This document shows, in pieces, positions 1-9,613 of a stretch of 64,000 bases of DNA; within the stretch, counting starts at the first letter, position 1; every line of letters begins with the position of its first letter. The stretch is taken from assembly GCA_018136815.1 (NCBI GenBank), contig CM030934.1, forward strand, positions 2,358,172-2,422,171. Reading direction: 5' to 3'. The notes beneath the pieces were generated by a model that saw nothing but the letters and a program-made list of their open reading frames with translations, had not been told where the DNA came from and made no database searches. Origin of the DNA: Isochrysis galbana (Eukaryota; Haptophyta; Isochrysidales; Isochrysidaceae). The translations under genes and the position numbers were made by a program.

Positions 1-1231
1 TCATCACCCAAGCGTGCATGGAGCTAAGCAACGGCATGCAAGACGATTGAGACCAGGCAACAAAGACACTTTTTGCATTGCCCGAATCGCCGCGACGTTT
101 CGACACGCTGTTGAGAAATCGGCAGAGGGCTGAGAATAGCTGCAAGATGTCCTTCAATCTTCAGTCGCTCGCAACGTCTCCGTACGACACGCGCCGGAAT
201 GCTCGCCTGGCATCGGTCACTCGATGCTCCTTCAATTCTCTGCCGTGTCGAATCTCGGATGGGTGCTGGTCGTTCTCAAGGGTGACAAATCTTGTGAACG
301 CTTCCAGGCACTGCCAACTGCTTTAGCAAGGGTGTGTACCGCCGTTAGGTACCAAATATTCTTTCATCAGTGGCGTGTGGAATCGACCTTGCGCGGCGAC
401 TTGTCGCAAATCCTTGTGGTCACCCCCCTGAATATCCTGTCGCCTCCGGGTGGGCCATCTAGCTCTTGGGGGGTTGTCATGTACCATGCACTCGGAATGG
501 GCCGCCGGCGAATGCATACTGCTTCGCCAATATGATACATTTAGTGAATTTTGTGTGTGCCGTGGCGCTATGCTTGCGGCTAGAGCGGTCTTCTGCAGCT
601 AGGGGTGTCTTGTAATCTCTCACAATGGCTACCTGTACGCAAATTTGATCAGGAATACGCATAGCGAGTACAGAAGGTCGGTTGCCTTTGCCTTTTAGCA
701 TTTGGTAATGGGCCCACCCTAAGGCGGCTTGCCTTCATTTGAGGTCGTTTGTTTTCATTTGGTACCCCTCGTTTCCCAATACGCAATGCGTCGGTACAAA
801 AAAAATGTGGTCGGTAAAGAGGTCGTTTGACTTGACTGTTCGAAGAGATAACCCGCGGGACACGGGAACTGTTCTGAGGGTGCTTCATTTTTTTTTGGGT
901 GGGGGTCGCTTGTTTTTTTTTGGGTGGGAGCTGTCCCGCAGGGGAGGGGGGGGACAGCTCCCGGCGTCGGGGGGGGTGGGAGGGGAGGGGGGAAGGGAAT
1001 CCCTCACTGGACAGTGAGAGGATCCTTAAGGCTCGTAGCGTGTATGTCCGTGTGTATTTGGGTTTGTGTGTGTTTCGTTACGGGTTTTAGTGCGTGCCCC
1101 CCCTCGATGAAAATTCCAGCGGCGCGAGGACGGCGCCGGCGAGCGCGACGAGCGTGCGCTGCGTGCGGCCCGACGGGTGCGCCCCCACGTACCGCGTCAG
1201 CTGGCCCGAGGGCGACGAGGGTCCGCAGCCG
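1..1231. other. 5' stretch without a recognisable gene
   Basis: I recognise no protein family, structural RNA or complete mobile element here. The stretch holds short overlapping ORFs on both strands with no domain signature and a G-rich low-complexity block at about 893-1005. An exon of a plus-strand gene leading into the PSDA-type repeat that follows is possible but unsupported. Confidence 0.5.
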
Positions 1232-1335
1232 CCCGACGCGCCCTCCGACGCGCCCTCCGACGCGCCCTCCGACGCGCCCTCCGACGAGCCCTCCGACGCG
1301 CCCTCCGACGAGCCCTCCGACGAGCCCTCCGACGA
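1232..1335. repeat. 12-bp minisatellite (GCGCCCTCCGAC-like)
   Basis: About eight tandem 12-bp units related to GCGCCCTCCGAC, some with GAGCCC in place of GCGCCC. All frames stay open: the plus strand reads Pro-Ser-Asp-Ala/Glu repeats and the minus strand Ser-Glu-Gly-Ala/Ser repeats. I cannot tell which strand, if either, is translated. The plus-strand ORF (1094-1522) continues into a stretch with a CxxC pair, which is weak support for that strand. Confidence 0.75.
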
Positions 1336-1455
1336 TGGGAGCGAGGCCAGGCGCTCTTGGTTATGGCCGTGCTTCAAGTGTCGGAAGGGGAAAATGGATT
1401 ACATGTGGGAGGGTGTGGCGAGTGCGTCCGACGGGCTAAAAGCTGTGCGTGTGAA

Positions 1456-1845
1456 TCAATCATCATATTTGCAGGTACCACTACTACACGTGTATTCACC
1501 ACAGCACTCTGAGTTAGTTTGACACACCGACCCTGGCTCGCGGCATGGCGTGTCACACACTCCGTTGTCATTGCACTCAAGTCCTTCACAGCACTCGTCG
1601 TCATAACTGCACCCCCCCCGTTTCTCGATACACGGTGGGACCGTACGGCACTTTTGGTCGGAACACACGAGATCGTGACAACAGTCTCCATCGTTTGCAC
1701 ACTCTCCATCCACATCCTTACATCTATCTGGCTGCTTCTTATTCGTGAGTACCAACGCCACGACGATGGCGGCGACCACGGTGGCGACGACCACCGCGAG
1801 GGCAATCAAAAGTCGTTTCGAGGGCATATCTACTCGTATGTCCAT
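1456..1845 (-). CDS. membrane-anchored protein with three knottin-like six-cysteine modules
   Basis: This ORF gives 129 residues from the ATG at 1845, chosen because it is preceded by an A-run and followed by G. An ATG at 1827 is the alternative, and the ORF stays open further upstream. A hydrophobic helix covers about residues 11-33, so the protein has a short cytosolic tail and an outside or lumenal C-terminal domain. That domain holds 18 cysteines in three equal groups (42,49,55,56,61,66; 72,79,85,86,91,97; 101,108,114,115,120,125). Each group follows C-x6-C-x5-CC-x4-C-x4/5-C, the spacing of inhibitor-cystine-knot (knottin) folds. That fold occurs in protease inhibitors, antimicrobial peptides, receptor ligands and venoms, so function cannot be inferred. 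It is a single exon. A truncated LINE on the opposite strand starts just upstream. Confidence 0.7.
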   Translation of the reverse strand: MDIRVDMPSKRLLIALAVVVATVVAAIVVALVLTNKKQPDRCKDVDGECANDGDCCHDLVCSDQKCRTVPPCIEKRGGCSYDDECCEGLECNDNGVCDTPCREPGSVCQTNSECCGEYTCSSGTCKYDD

Positions 1846-1929
1846 TTTTTTTTCAACGTTTCCGGCGTCGCGCTCGCCGTCGGCGTGGGTATCGCGATGC
1901 CCCCGAACATCCAATCGCCACACAAGCTC

Positions 1930-3567
1930 ATGATACACGGAAGCACCAAGGGGTGCAAAGGCTGGCGCCCAGAGGTGGCTCTAGGCCTCTCCCCGATCCA
2001 CCGCATCTGCGAGTGCGACGCTGAAGCCGCCAAGCGCAGGGAGCGCAATGAGTCGCGCAAGCTCACTCCCCGCCCTAAATCGGCCCACGAGGCGCTCGGT
2101 AAGGCCCCTCCCAAGCCATGCGCCCGCTTCACGCAAGGCCTTCGTCTGCGCAACAAGCGCGGGGTACGTTACAACCTCTCGCACGAGATCCCCGGAGCAT
2201 GGATCGACAACAAGTGCACGATCCGCTGCCGCCTTCATCCACACAAAAAGATCTCGGGGGTTTGCCTCAACGGCCCGACGTGCCTATTCCTCCACCCAGA
2301 GTGCGCGGCGGCCCTACTCGCCAAATTGCACGCAATAGCCCGCGACGCGGCCCAGCCGCCACACCCCAGACTCGCCTTTGACTCCACCCTCGGATACCCA
2401 GGTGAGGGACCGGTCAGGGTCGCGACGTACAACGTCAACGGCACCAAAGGCGGCAAACTAGCCGCGGTGCTCTCTCAAGCGCGTAAGGCGGGCGTAGACA
2501 TACTCCTCCTCCAAGAGCTGCACGCATACGAAGATGGCTCGCATCGCCGATCGTACAGAACGGCGAACCTCCTAGGCTGGCACTGGTTTGACTCGCCGGG
2601 AGAGCTAGCGGACCCGGCAAGCGGAGTAGCGGTCGCGATTCGCGAAACGTGCGCCAGGGTGACCCCTAGAGTAGACTCTGTAGTGGAAATCATAAAAGGA
2701 AGATGCATAAAGGTAGATATCGAGATAGACGAAAAACTATACCGTATCCTTTCCGTGTACCTGAGCGCCAACCCGAGTTCGAGGGGCGCCCAGATAGAAA
2801 AACTTCGCCACGAGCAATACGTAGCGGAGAGTATCACTACCCCGACCCTAATGGGAGGCGACTTCAATTGCGTAGAAAACGTAGCGACCGACACGGCAGG
2901 CACGGGGCCGACACCCTATGCCAATATGCACGGGGACAAATGGAGAACCCTTATAAAAAACGCCGGCCTACAGGACGCACATAGAACCATGAAGCTGGGA
3001 CCGAACACAGGCTTCACGCGCCTAGCACATACCATCCACACGAGAATAGACCGACTATACCACAGCCGATCCACGGACAAATTCCAATGGCACAAATTGG
3101 GGCCCAGTCCAGGCCCGTCCACGCTTCCGATATTTCAAACCATAGAAGCCGTAGCGGGGTACACCCCGGCGAAAGGCAGATCGACGACTCAAAAAATCAA
3201 AGACAGACTATTCGCCTACCCGAATTCCCCGACGCCGGATAGCCTTAAAGCCCTCTACATAATAGCATGGAGATATATCATAAGCGACTTCTACAAAGTG
3301 GAATTCGAAAATCACACCTTCCACCACGTACCGGTTATCGAAAGAGTCCTAAGCAGGTTCACGGCCCTCGTCAGAGGTCGGGAACCTCCGGACAACTTCT
3401 TAACCGCACGCACGCGCAAGGCCTCCCTGGGAAGGAAGCCGAAAATCAAATCTCCACACGACCTCAGCGCCCCTGTCTTCTTAACGAACAACAAAGGCGC
3501 CCTAGTCATGAGCACGAATCTGTCTCTGGTAGCGGAAGCCCTCAACATAGCAGAGCGCCTAGCCTAA
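1930..3567 (+). pseudogene. LINE ORF2 remnant: zinc-finger-like N-terminus, AP-type endonuclease, C-terminal tail
   Basis: The frame is open throughout, on an ORF that extends upstream to 1519. First comes a Cys/His-rich segment (CTIRCRLHPH...CLNGPTCLFLHPEC region). It is followed by an endonuclease/exonuclease/phosphatase domain with the recognisable motifs ATYNVNG, LLLQEL, GGDFNC and TRIDRLY, typical of LINE apurinic-type endonucleases. Directly after this the protein becomes a short tail with IIAWRYIISDFYK, matching the C-terminus of the larger LINE copy at 12509-15743 (ILAWRYILTDFYN). The RT palm motifs and the zinc-binding CCHC region that lie between these parts in intact LINEs are missing, so the copy cannot retrotranspose alone. 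The junction is in frame. Confidence 0.8.
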
Positions 3568-3896
3568 CCGAGTGACCCCGCGCCGCGAGCCGCCCATCGT
3601 CCTAGAGTAGGCCCTAGACACACTGACCTCAGCTGCCTGACACCCAGCACAAGGAGCTAACACACAATAGCCGGTAGCCCGATGGCATAGGAGGAAGGCG
3701 CGAAACAGGCCATCGCGAATCGGCACACACCGTCTGTCACTGGAGACCCACGACACCCAGCCCCTAGGTAGAGCACGAGGGGACGAGCCGCAAGGCAGGT
3801 GTAGGGGGAGTGAAAGGAAACGGGCGAGGCTGCGAAGTTACCGTGCAAAGTCGCGCGCGCGGCGAGATTATTAAGAAGTTTTTTTTTTTTTGCTGT
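1930..3896 (+). mobile_element. internally deleted LINE-like retrotransposon (endonuclease kept, RT lost)
   Basis: This is a non-LTR retrotransposon remnant. Its coding part runs to the stop at 3567, and a 3' UTR of about 330 bp ends in a T-run (about 3882-3895) after a TTATTAAGAAG-type motif. The last 130 bp (GTAGAGCACGAGGGG onward) recur at 5123-5250 and, inverted, at 39630-39770. The 5' boundary is approximate, set where the opposing cysteine-rich gene begins. No target duplication was found. The reverse transcriptase region is absent: sequence passes from the endonuclease to the extreme C-terminus around 3110-3130. Confidence 0.8.
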
Positions 3897-3956
3897 AGTT
3901 GATTGAAGTCTTGCAGCTGGTGCTTTCTAGTACCCAGATTAGCGAATGGACGGTGT

Positions 3957-4051
3957 TTCCCACTTCTTGACATTGTCGATGCCATTGTGCACTTTGCGCC
4001 CGTTCCGAGATCATAAAATGTGGTTTATGATCTCCGGCTGAGGCTCGTTAC
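3957..4051. repeat. ~95-bp dispersed repeat, copy 1
   Basis: The segment running from CTTCTTGACATTG through CGCCCGTTCCGAGATCAT to CCGGCTGAGGCTCGTTA is found again at 24826-24930 with small indels, in the same orientation. It ends exactly where the target duplication of the next element begins (4052). I do not recognise it as any RNA gene. Confidence 0.75.
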
Positions 4052-4067
4052 TAGATCAATTAGTTGT
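4052..4067. repeat. 16-bp target-site duplication, left copy
   Basis: TAGATCAATTAGTTGT is repeated perfectly at 4825-4840 and flanks the element at 4068-4824. Confidence 0.9.
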
Positions 4068-4824
4068 CGCAACTAAGTTTATACTTGGTTGCCCCATGGG
4101 GGGGCACGAGCCCCCCCCTCTCTCCACTCCTCCCCTGCCATGGGGGAGGAACCACCCATCCTCCTGGCACGCCTGATGGCTTGCCAGGAGGCCACTGCCC
4201 TACTGACCCACTCCCTTCCCCACAGGCTCGCCCCATTCGCCCATCCTGGCCCCTCGTGGCCAGCCCATTGCTCCAACCCCCCCTCCCCCCCTGGTCGACA
4301 GGCAGACAGGTGCAGATTGGGGGCCCCAGAGGCTCAGGAGCGCCAGCGAGGGAGAGGCAGGGGAGACCAGGGCCCAGTCCCAGCCTCCTCTGCCCCCAGA
4401 GCTGGCCTCCAAGAGCCTCCAGGGGTCGCCAGCAGGCAGCTGCAGGCCTGCCGCAGGCGCGCCATCGCGCGTGCCGCAGGAGAGGGGAGAGAGAGCGCGG
4501 AGAAGGGGGTGGGCGGAGCGAGAGCTCCGCTCACCGAAAAATAGGTAAGTCCCGCACCTGTTTACAGGATAAGTCGGGGCTGAGACCGCCGCCCACTCGG
4601 AGACACAGGAGGAAGGGGGGGAATGATCACCGGGGGGGGGCGCGGGCCACCGGACCATATCTAAGCCCTTCACCCCTATCCCCCTAGTAGTGCACGGGGG
4701 GAGTCGCCTTATGGCGGGGGGAGAAGGGCCGGGGAAGTGGGGGTGTAGAAAGTTTCCTACGTGAGTAGAAAGTAGAGGGTCCACGGCCGCGTGTGCGGTG
4801 AGACTATTAAAAGGTTTAATTATT
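4068..4824 (+). mobile_element. structured non-autonomous retroelement (SINE-like), full-length copy
   Basis: This 757-bp GC-rich element is flanked by a perfect 16-bp direct repeat (4052-4067 and 4825-4840), a target-site duplication. It starts with a hairpin (4071-4090), then ATG at 4096, a G7/C7 stem (4098-4117) and a 10-bp stem (4160-4191). The 3' end is a LINE-like tail (GACTATTAAAAGGTTT). Long frames exist because of GC content, but I recognise no protein domain. Relatives lie at 36937-37380 and, on the minus strand, 58813-61792. The shared 3' motif suggests mobilisation by the LINE family in this window. The tail here is the most degraded of the set. Confidence 0.85.
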
Positions 4825-4840
4825 TAGATCAATTAGTTGT
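4825..4840. repeat. 16-bp target-site duplication, right copy
   Basis: Identical to 4052-4067. Confidence 0.9.
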
Positions 4841-5250
4841 GGTACGTACCCACGCACAACATGCCGCTCGCATGCGGATAACGACTGCGTCGTGGCGGCG
4901 GGGGGCTGTGGGAGGTGGGAGCGGTCGGCGCGCGCTCCATCGCTAAAACTATAACGAATAACGATAGTTTTTTCGCAACGACGGAGAAACAAAAACACCT
5001 AGGATTGACAAGGCACTCAGCGGCACGGGAGACGGGAGAAAGGTGGGGACATACCGCTGAGCCGCTGAGGTCAGGTGCACGCCGCCTAGCTCAACACCCC
5101 CACATGACCTGGGCCCTTAAGTAGAGCACGAGGGGAGTTGCCGCAAGGCGCAAGGCGGGAAATGAGGGTGAGGTAGGAGAATGGGCGTGGCTACGATAGC
5201 GTTATTCAGTGCCACGTGCGAGGCGAGATAATAAAAAAAGTTTTTTTAAG
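4841..5250. mobile_element. chimeric fragment: inverted LINE 5' end plus forward LINE 3' tail
   Basis: On the minus strand, about 4865-4990 matches the 5' end of the LINE at 12509: the same 5' UTR stem, then ATGGAGCGCGCGCCGACCGC and following codons (MERAPTAPTS). From about 5120 to 5250 the plus strand carries the family 3' tail (GTAGAGCACGAGGGGAGTTG ... GAGATAATAAAAAAAG and a T-run). A 5' piece inverted relative to the 3' piece is the layout produced by twin priming. I found no flanking duplication, so two separate insertions remain possible. Confidence 0.6.
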
Positions 5251-5289
5251 GATAAGATAGATCGTATATATTATCAATAAGACTTTTGT

Positions 5290-6300
5290 TAACTGGCTGC
5301 TCTAGCTGGGTACATGTACATGCTTAGGCATTGCTTGGCTCGGCAACGTAGAGATATGAAGTAGCAGCACAACGGACAACGGCATTGCTCTCTATACTTG
5401 CACCACGCACTTACACGCAACGAGACATGCAGACTACCTCGACGCGTGTAAGAAAGAGGACGGCTGCGCCCCTCTCCGCGATCCACGACTACAACCTTCA
5501 CCCTGCCATGTGCTGCTGTGTGGATGTGTCCATGCATATGCCGTTGGAACCGTGGCAAATGGACGAACAACGAGAACTGACGCTCAAGCACCCAGATGGC
5601 AGCGGTGGTTGGCGGAAGCGCAGTCGCCTCGAGTATCCTGCGTGATGCCTCGAGTATCCTGCAAGATGCACGTATGTGCATACTTTGAAGCACAAGGCAG
5701 AGAGCTCACAACAAATCCCGGCTTACATGAGGTGGCGTGGAGCTCGATTGGGACAACAAGCCGAGTGTGGCGCCCATTCTACATGGCCCTTTGGCGAATC
5801 GGAAGAGTGCCATGGAGGACCGGCACGTTTGTCGGCTCGCAGTATACTCAACCGGTCGTGCGCTTGCGACGTATGAGAGGGACCATTGGCACGTGGGTCC
5901 GACCCGCCAAAGAGCTGTTGGGGTGAGCAGCCTGCCCTGTGGACCTTTGACGGCTTGGAGTGCGCACAATAGACATGTTGTCACGAATCACTTGATGCAT
6001 GGATGTACTCACTACAGGAGGGAAGCCATTCGCCAACGCTCGAAGACACGGCCTGGGCGACCAGCCATCATGCGTGGCAGTACTGGGTGTCCGAGGCAGC
6101 AGAAGTCCGGTCTGTGCGCGGTCTCACCTCGGGGGTGGGGGGGCCTACAAGGGCTTAGGACAATCAGCCTAGAAAGCAGGCGAGAGAGGTCGAGAAGAGG
6201 GCTAAGCTGCAGAAGGCCGAGCCCACCAGGCGAATCCGCGGCCCGAAGTACAGCGCACACAGTTCGCCCCGGCCCACTGGCTGAGGGCGGCGCGCGAATC
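5290..6300. other. intergenic stretch, no gene recognised
   Basis: Overlapping ORFs of up to about 200 codons occur on both strands (for example 5737-6327 plus), but none shows a motif, transmembrane helix or consistent splice frame. It may hold the 3' flank of the phosphatase-inhibitor gene to the right. Confidence 0.4.
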
Positions 6301-6307
6301 CTCGCGC

Positions 6308-6817
6308 TCACTCTTCGGCGTCAGTAGCGACCGCAGGCTGTGTGGGTGGGTCCCACACAGCTTCGCCGGTAACGTCGTTGACGTAGTAGACGTCGTGCGG
6401 CTCTGAGCGCGCGCGGTATGCCGTCCACCCATCTGGTAGCGCTGCGTTGATCCCGGCGAGCTCCGCCTCTCCCGCGTAGAGCGCCCTCCTCTTTGCAAGG
6501 AACTCGTCGTGCGCCTCTGCGGCGCCCCACTTGGTCTCTCTCTCCTCACGCTGTGCGACGAGCCCCAGCTTCTGTTGCAACTCTTCCACATGAAGCTCCT
6601 GCTTGAGAGAGGAAGCTGAGGCGTCGGCCTCTTCATCCCCGGCTTGTGGAGGCAGGCTAGAGGCCTTGACCTCCATGAATGGCTCTCTCTCCTCATCGTA
6701 GTAGAGAAAAGGCGTGTCTGGGTGGTCTATCTTCATGGTGCCGTACGCGAGGCCGCGCTCGTGAGTGTGGGCAGCGAGGGCTTCCTCGTTCCACGTGCAG
6801 CGCCGGCCGGAAGCCAT
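6308..6817 (-). CDS. protein phosphatase 1 inhibitor-2-like protein with C-terminal WW domain
   Basis: A 169-residue single-exon protein. Residues 25-37 (YGTMKIDHPDTPF) match the best conserved inhibitor-2 motif (G-x-MKIDEP-x-TP), and the preceding WNEEAL segment also fits. Residues 106-117 (FLAKRRALYAGE) resemble the second PP1-contacting helix of inhibitor-2. Known inhibitor-2 proteins bind and regulate the PP1 catalytic subunit in cytosol and nucleus. The short N-terminal KGILK-type motif is not obvious. Residues 128-158 form a WW domain (W131, Y144-Y145, W155, P158), which binds proline-rich ligands. I know of no standard inhibitor-2 carrying a WW domain, so the fusion is unusual. The start codon is followed on the coding strand by no other in-frame ATG before the motif. 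Upstream DNA is a long polypyrimidine tract on the coding strand. Confidence 0.8.
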   Translation of the reverse strand: MASGRRCTWNEEALAAHTHERGLAYGTMKIDHPDTPFLYYDEEREPFMEVKASSLPPQAGDEEADASASSLKQELHVEELQQKLGLVAQREERETKWGAAEAHDEFLAKRRALYAGEAELAGINAALPDGWTAYRARSEPHDVYYVNDVTGEAVWDPPTQPAVATDAEE

Positions 6818-6825
6818 CCGAACGG

Positions 6826-7110
6826 GGTGGGGGTGGGGGTGGGGGTGGGGGGGGAGGTGATGGGAAGAGGGGGAGGGGGGAGGGGGGGAGGGGGCGTCTC
6901 GAGGGGGAGGGAAGGGAGAGAAGAGAGCCAGTGTGGAGAGAGAGAGAGTATTAGCGAGGAAGAGAGGAGGAGGAGGGGAAGAGAAGAGAGAAAGGGGGTG
7001 GGGAGGGAGTAATGATAGGGGCCGTGGATATTACGTATTGCTTTTCAAGGGAAGGGGTAGTCTAGAAGAAGGGGGAAGAAGTCGGGAGAGAGAGAGGGAC
7101 GGAGTAAGAA
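6826..7110. repeat. G/A-rich low-complexity tract (polypyrimidine on the coding strand of the adjacent gene)
   Basis: An almost pure purine run on the plus strand, immediately upstream of the minus-strand inhibitor-2-like gene. It is probably promoter or 5' UTR sequence of that gene, because similar tracts precede many other genes here. Confidence 0.7.
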
Positions 7111-7317
7111 GCCAGAAGAGACGACCGATGTATACGAATAAAGAAGGCACGAAATCTTGGTGAGAATTCGGTGGGATGCTGAGGGCGGCGATTGGATCTT
7201 CTTGTATTGTCGTGGTGGGGGGGGCGGGGCACTTCTTCGCTTACACTACTGTTCACTTTAGTAGAGAGATCTTTTGCGGCGAGAGAGTGGCAGTGGGCGG
7301 CGTGTTGTTGGTGGGGA

Positions 7318-7344
7318 GAAAGAGAGAGAGAGAGAGAGAGGGAG

Positions 7345-7408
<64 letters not shown>

Positions 7409-7412
7409 AGGG
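7318..7412. repeat. (GA)n microsatellite
   Basis: About 95 bp of nearly pure GA dinucleotides, interrupted by GGAGGAGG near 7341 and degenerating into GGGA units at the right edge. Confidence 0.95.
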
Positions 7413-7499
7413 AGAGCAGGAGAGAAGAACGGGGAGGGCACAAGAGAGAAAAGAAGCCAAGGATGGCCCCCCTCCCCCCCTTCCTCTCCCTCCCTCCCC

Positions 7500-9240
7500 C
7501 TCTATTATTAGATAGATCGATAGATGAGGGGGGAGCTCTCTCCCGCGGCTGTGCTTCAGTGCGTCCCGAAGAGTGTGGGAGTACTATTTTAAAAGGTTCT
7601 GCTGTAGAGACTCCTTCGAATCTCTGAATAAAGTACTCCTCTCGAAGGAAGTGCGCCTTGGGTGAGGTGGCGGTCCGTCGAATATGGGACATAACTACAG
7701 TTGAGCCATGGTCCGTTTACAACAATACTCGAATGAATGTAAATGTTACCTAGATGGGAAAGACAGCGAGGGGGGTTCCAAATACAGTAAATACAGTCTG
7801 CAGTCTGTATTTGGCCTTCGTCCAAATATAGCCCGGTCACTCACTCATTTTAACCACTATTTTCCACCTCCCCTGGGTGTCCAAGGATTCCTTAGGGTCC
7901 CCCCTACCTGCCCCGCCAACTCCCTCCCCCCTCCGAACGACCCCCTCCCGCCCCACGAAGGGCGGGAGGGCTCCCGCCCCACGAAGGGCAATGGCGTCGG
8001 TGAGGGACCCCCCTCCCTTCCCCCGCGCTTGGCGGGCTATTTTGGGAGATTCAGGCGGGCGCTCACGGGAGGGAATCGGAATGGTGAATGTGGGGCGCAT
8101 CACTCTTAGAAACGCGGAGCTTCCGCGACGTCCGATCGCCCGCGATCGGCCGAAGAATGGCCTGGAGGTGGTGGCCATGCAGAGCCTAGAGCTCTCGCGA
8201 GCAGGGTGGGGGGTCAAGGGTAGGTCGCACGCTGGTGCTCAAGGGTCGCACACACTCGTATTGATCCATCCTGGCCCCTCGCACCGCAGGAATGCCTCGA
8301 TTCGATCCGGCCCGACGCCCAGGGCCACGGCCCCATTGACGTCGACAATCGCTCACTCGGACGCCTGGAGGTACAACTCCTCAAGTGCCCGTGCGGCGCA
8401 GCGGGCCGGTCGCGACCGGGCCATTCAGGACCTGCCTTGAGCCCCTCAAAGCCTCCTGGCCCGGCCCCACACGCTCGCGCCAACTGTTGATCCGAAATCT
8501 GGAGTGCTGGTGTGTGGCGTGTTCACCTCTCACCTCCGCCTTCACCGCAAAGGCGTGCGCCGAGGCCGCAGGGCCGACAAATTGGGCTTCTGGGGGGGCA
8601 CCTTTTGAAATTGGGCATAGTTGGCCATCCAGTGCAAGTGGATGAACGTGGAAGCGCCGGCAGCGCGCCGTATTGTGTTCGAATGTTGGGCACTCAGGCG
8701 TGATTCAGTCCGTAAGCTTAGCGTTGTTGTCGGTCCACACACGGCCAACTTCGACGCGATGCGCGCGGTCGGCTGTATTCTGTCCAGGTGAGTGAACGTG
8801 AAAGCGCCGGCAGCGCCCCGTTGCCCCAACCAAATCCCACCAAATTTCGGTCAAAACTTTTTTTCGTCGACGGACCAAAATTTTACAAATTTTTTTTGCG
8901 AAACTCTGGCCCGACCCAACCAGATACCAGGAATCAGACAATCAGCCCCCCCCTTCCCGTTGGCAACGGCCGTTGGCTGCTCCCCTGCTCCGATGAGGGC
9001 ACACGCACTCTCACGGGGCGTCGTAAATGACGCGGACCCCTTGATATTTTTGTACCTCTTGCCTGCAGGGCATCCCCATGGGCCCAGATCAAGCTTTGGG
9101 GGGGCTCTAGAGACAAAAAATACCATTAGGGGAGGGGGAAGGAGATGCCAGTAGAGGAATTGGCCGCCCACCGAGTATAAATAATCTCCAAAGCATGCAT
9201 GAAGTAAGGTTAAAGTATCTACTACGAAGTCTCCCCCGAC
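7500..9240. other. intergenic stretch with dispersed repeats
   Basis: No gene is recognised. At 7750-7830 lies a CAAATACAG...CTGTATTTGG inverted arrangement like that at 20385-20480. At 8830-8910 lie AAATTTCGGTC-type motifs that recur at 28010-28110 and 28770-28880. Long ORFs here lack any domain signature. Confidence 0.4.
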
Positions 9241-9445
9241 GCACTGAGCCTGTTCACACTTCACAGCTCTCCCTCTCTTCTCTCTTCCTCTCTCTTCCCC
9301 TTCCCCCCCCCCTTCTCTCTGCTCGCTCCGCCCCTCTTTATCTTCCGCAGTCCCCCCCCCCTCCCCCCCCTCTTTCTTCTCTACTCTATCCGCCTTTTTT
9401 CCTTTCCCCAGGTGGGGTTGCACGCGGGAAGCGGCGCTGCGAGCT

Positions 9446-9537
9446 CTCCCTCCTCCCTCCCTCCCTCCCTCCCTCCCTCCCTCCCTCCCTCCCTCCCTCC
9501 CTCCCTCCCTCCCTCCCTCCCTCCCTCCCTCCCTCCC
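9446..9537. repeat. (CCCT)n microsatellite
   Basis: About 23 tandem tetranucleotides within a longer pyrimidine tract (about 9264-9600) that ends a few bases before the start codon of the next gene. Confidence 0.95.
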
Positions 9538-9613
9538 CCCCACCCCCACCCCACCCCCCACCCACCCACCCACCCGCCCACCTCCCCCCGCCTCTTCCTT
9601 TCCCCCTGGGTGG

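Noticed and set aside
1456-1845. Calling the cysteine-rich protein a venom-type toxin
   Set aside because: The cysteine spacing alone does not separate toxins from inhibitors or ligands, and the membrane anchor argues against a freely released toxin.
1519-1900. N-terminal part of the long plus-strand frame before the LINE
   Set aside because: It is antisense to the cysteine-rich gene and has no LINE-like sequence; the frame is open by chance.
4068-4260. HDV-like or hammerhead self-cleaving ribozyme at the 5' end of the structured element
   Set aside because: The first stem closes on itself with a 4-nt loop, unlike the nested pseudoknot of HDV-type ribozymes, and no CTGATGA/GAAA hammerhead core is present.
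7253-7692. Long ORFs rich in Ser-Leu or Glu-Arg across GA/CT repeats (also at 29091-29927, 31883-32395, 32386-33239, 37978-38442)
   Set aside because: They are translations of dinucleotide and purine rep repeats, which stay open in every frame; no domain or biased codon use supports them.
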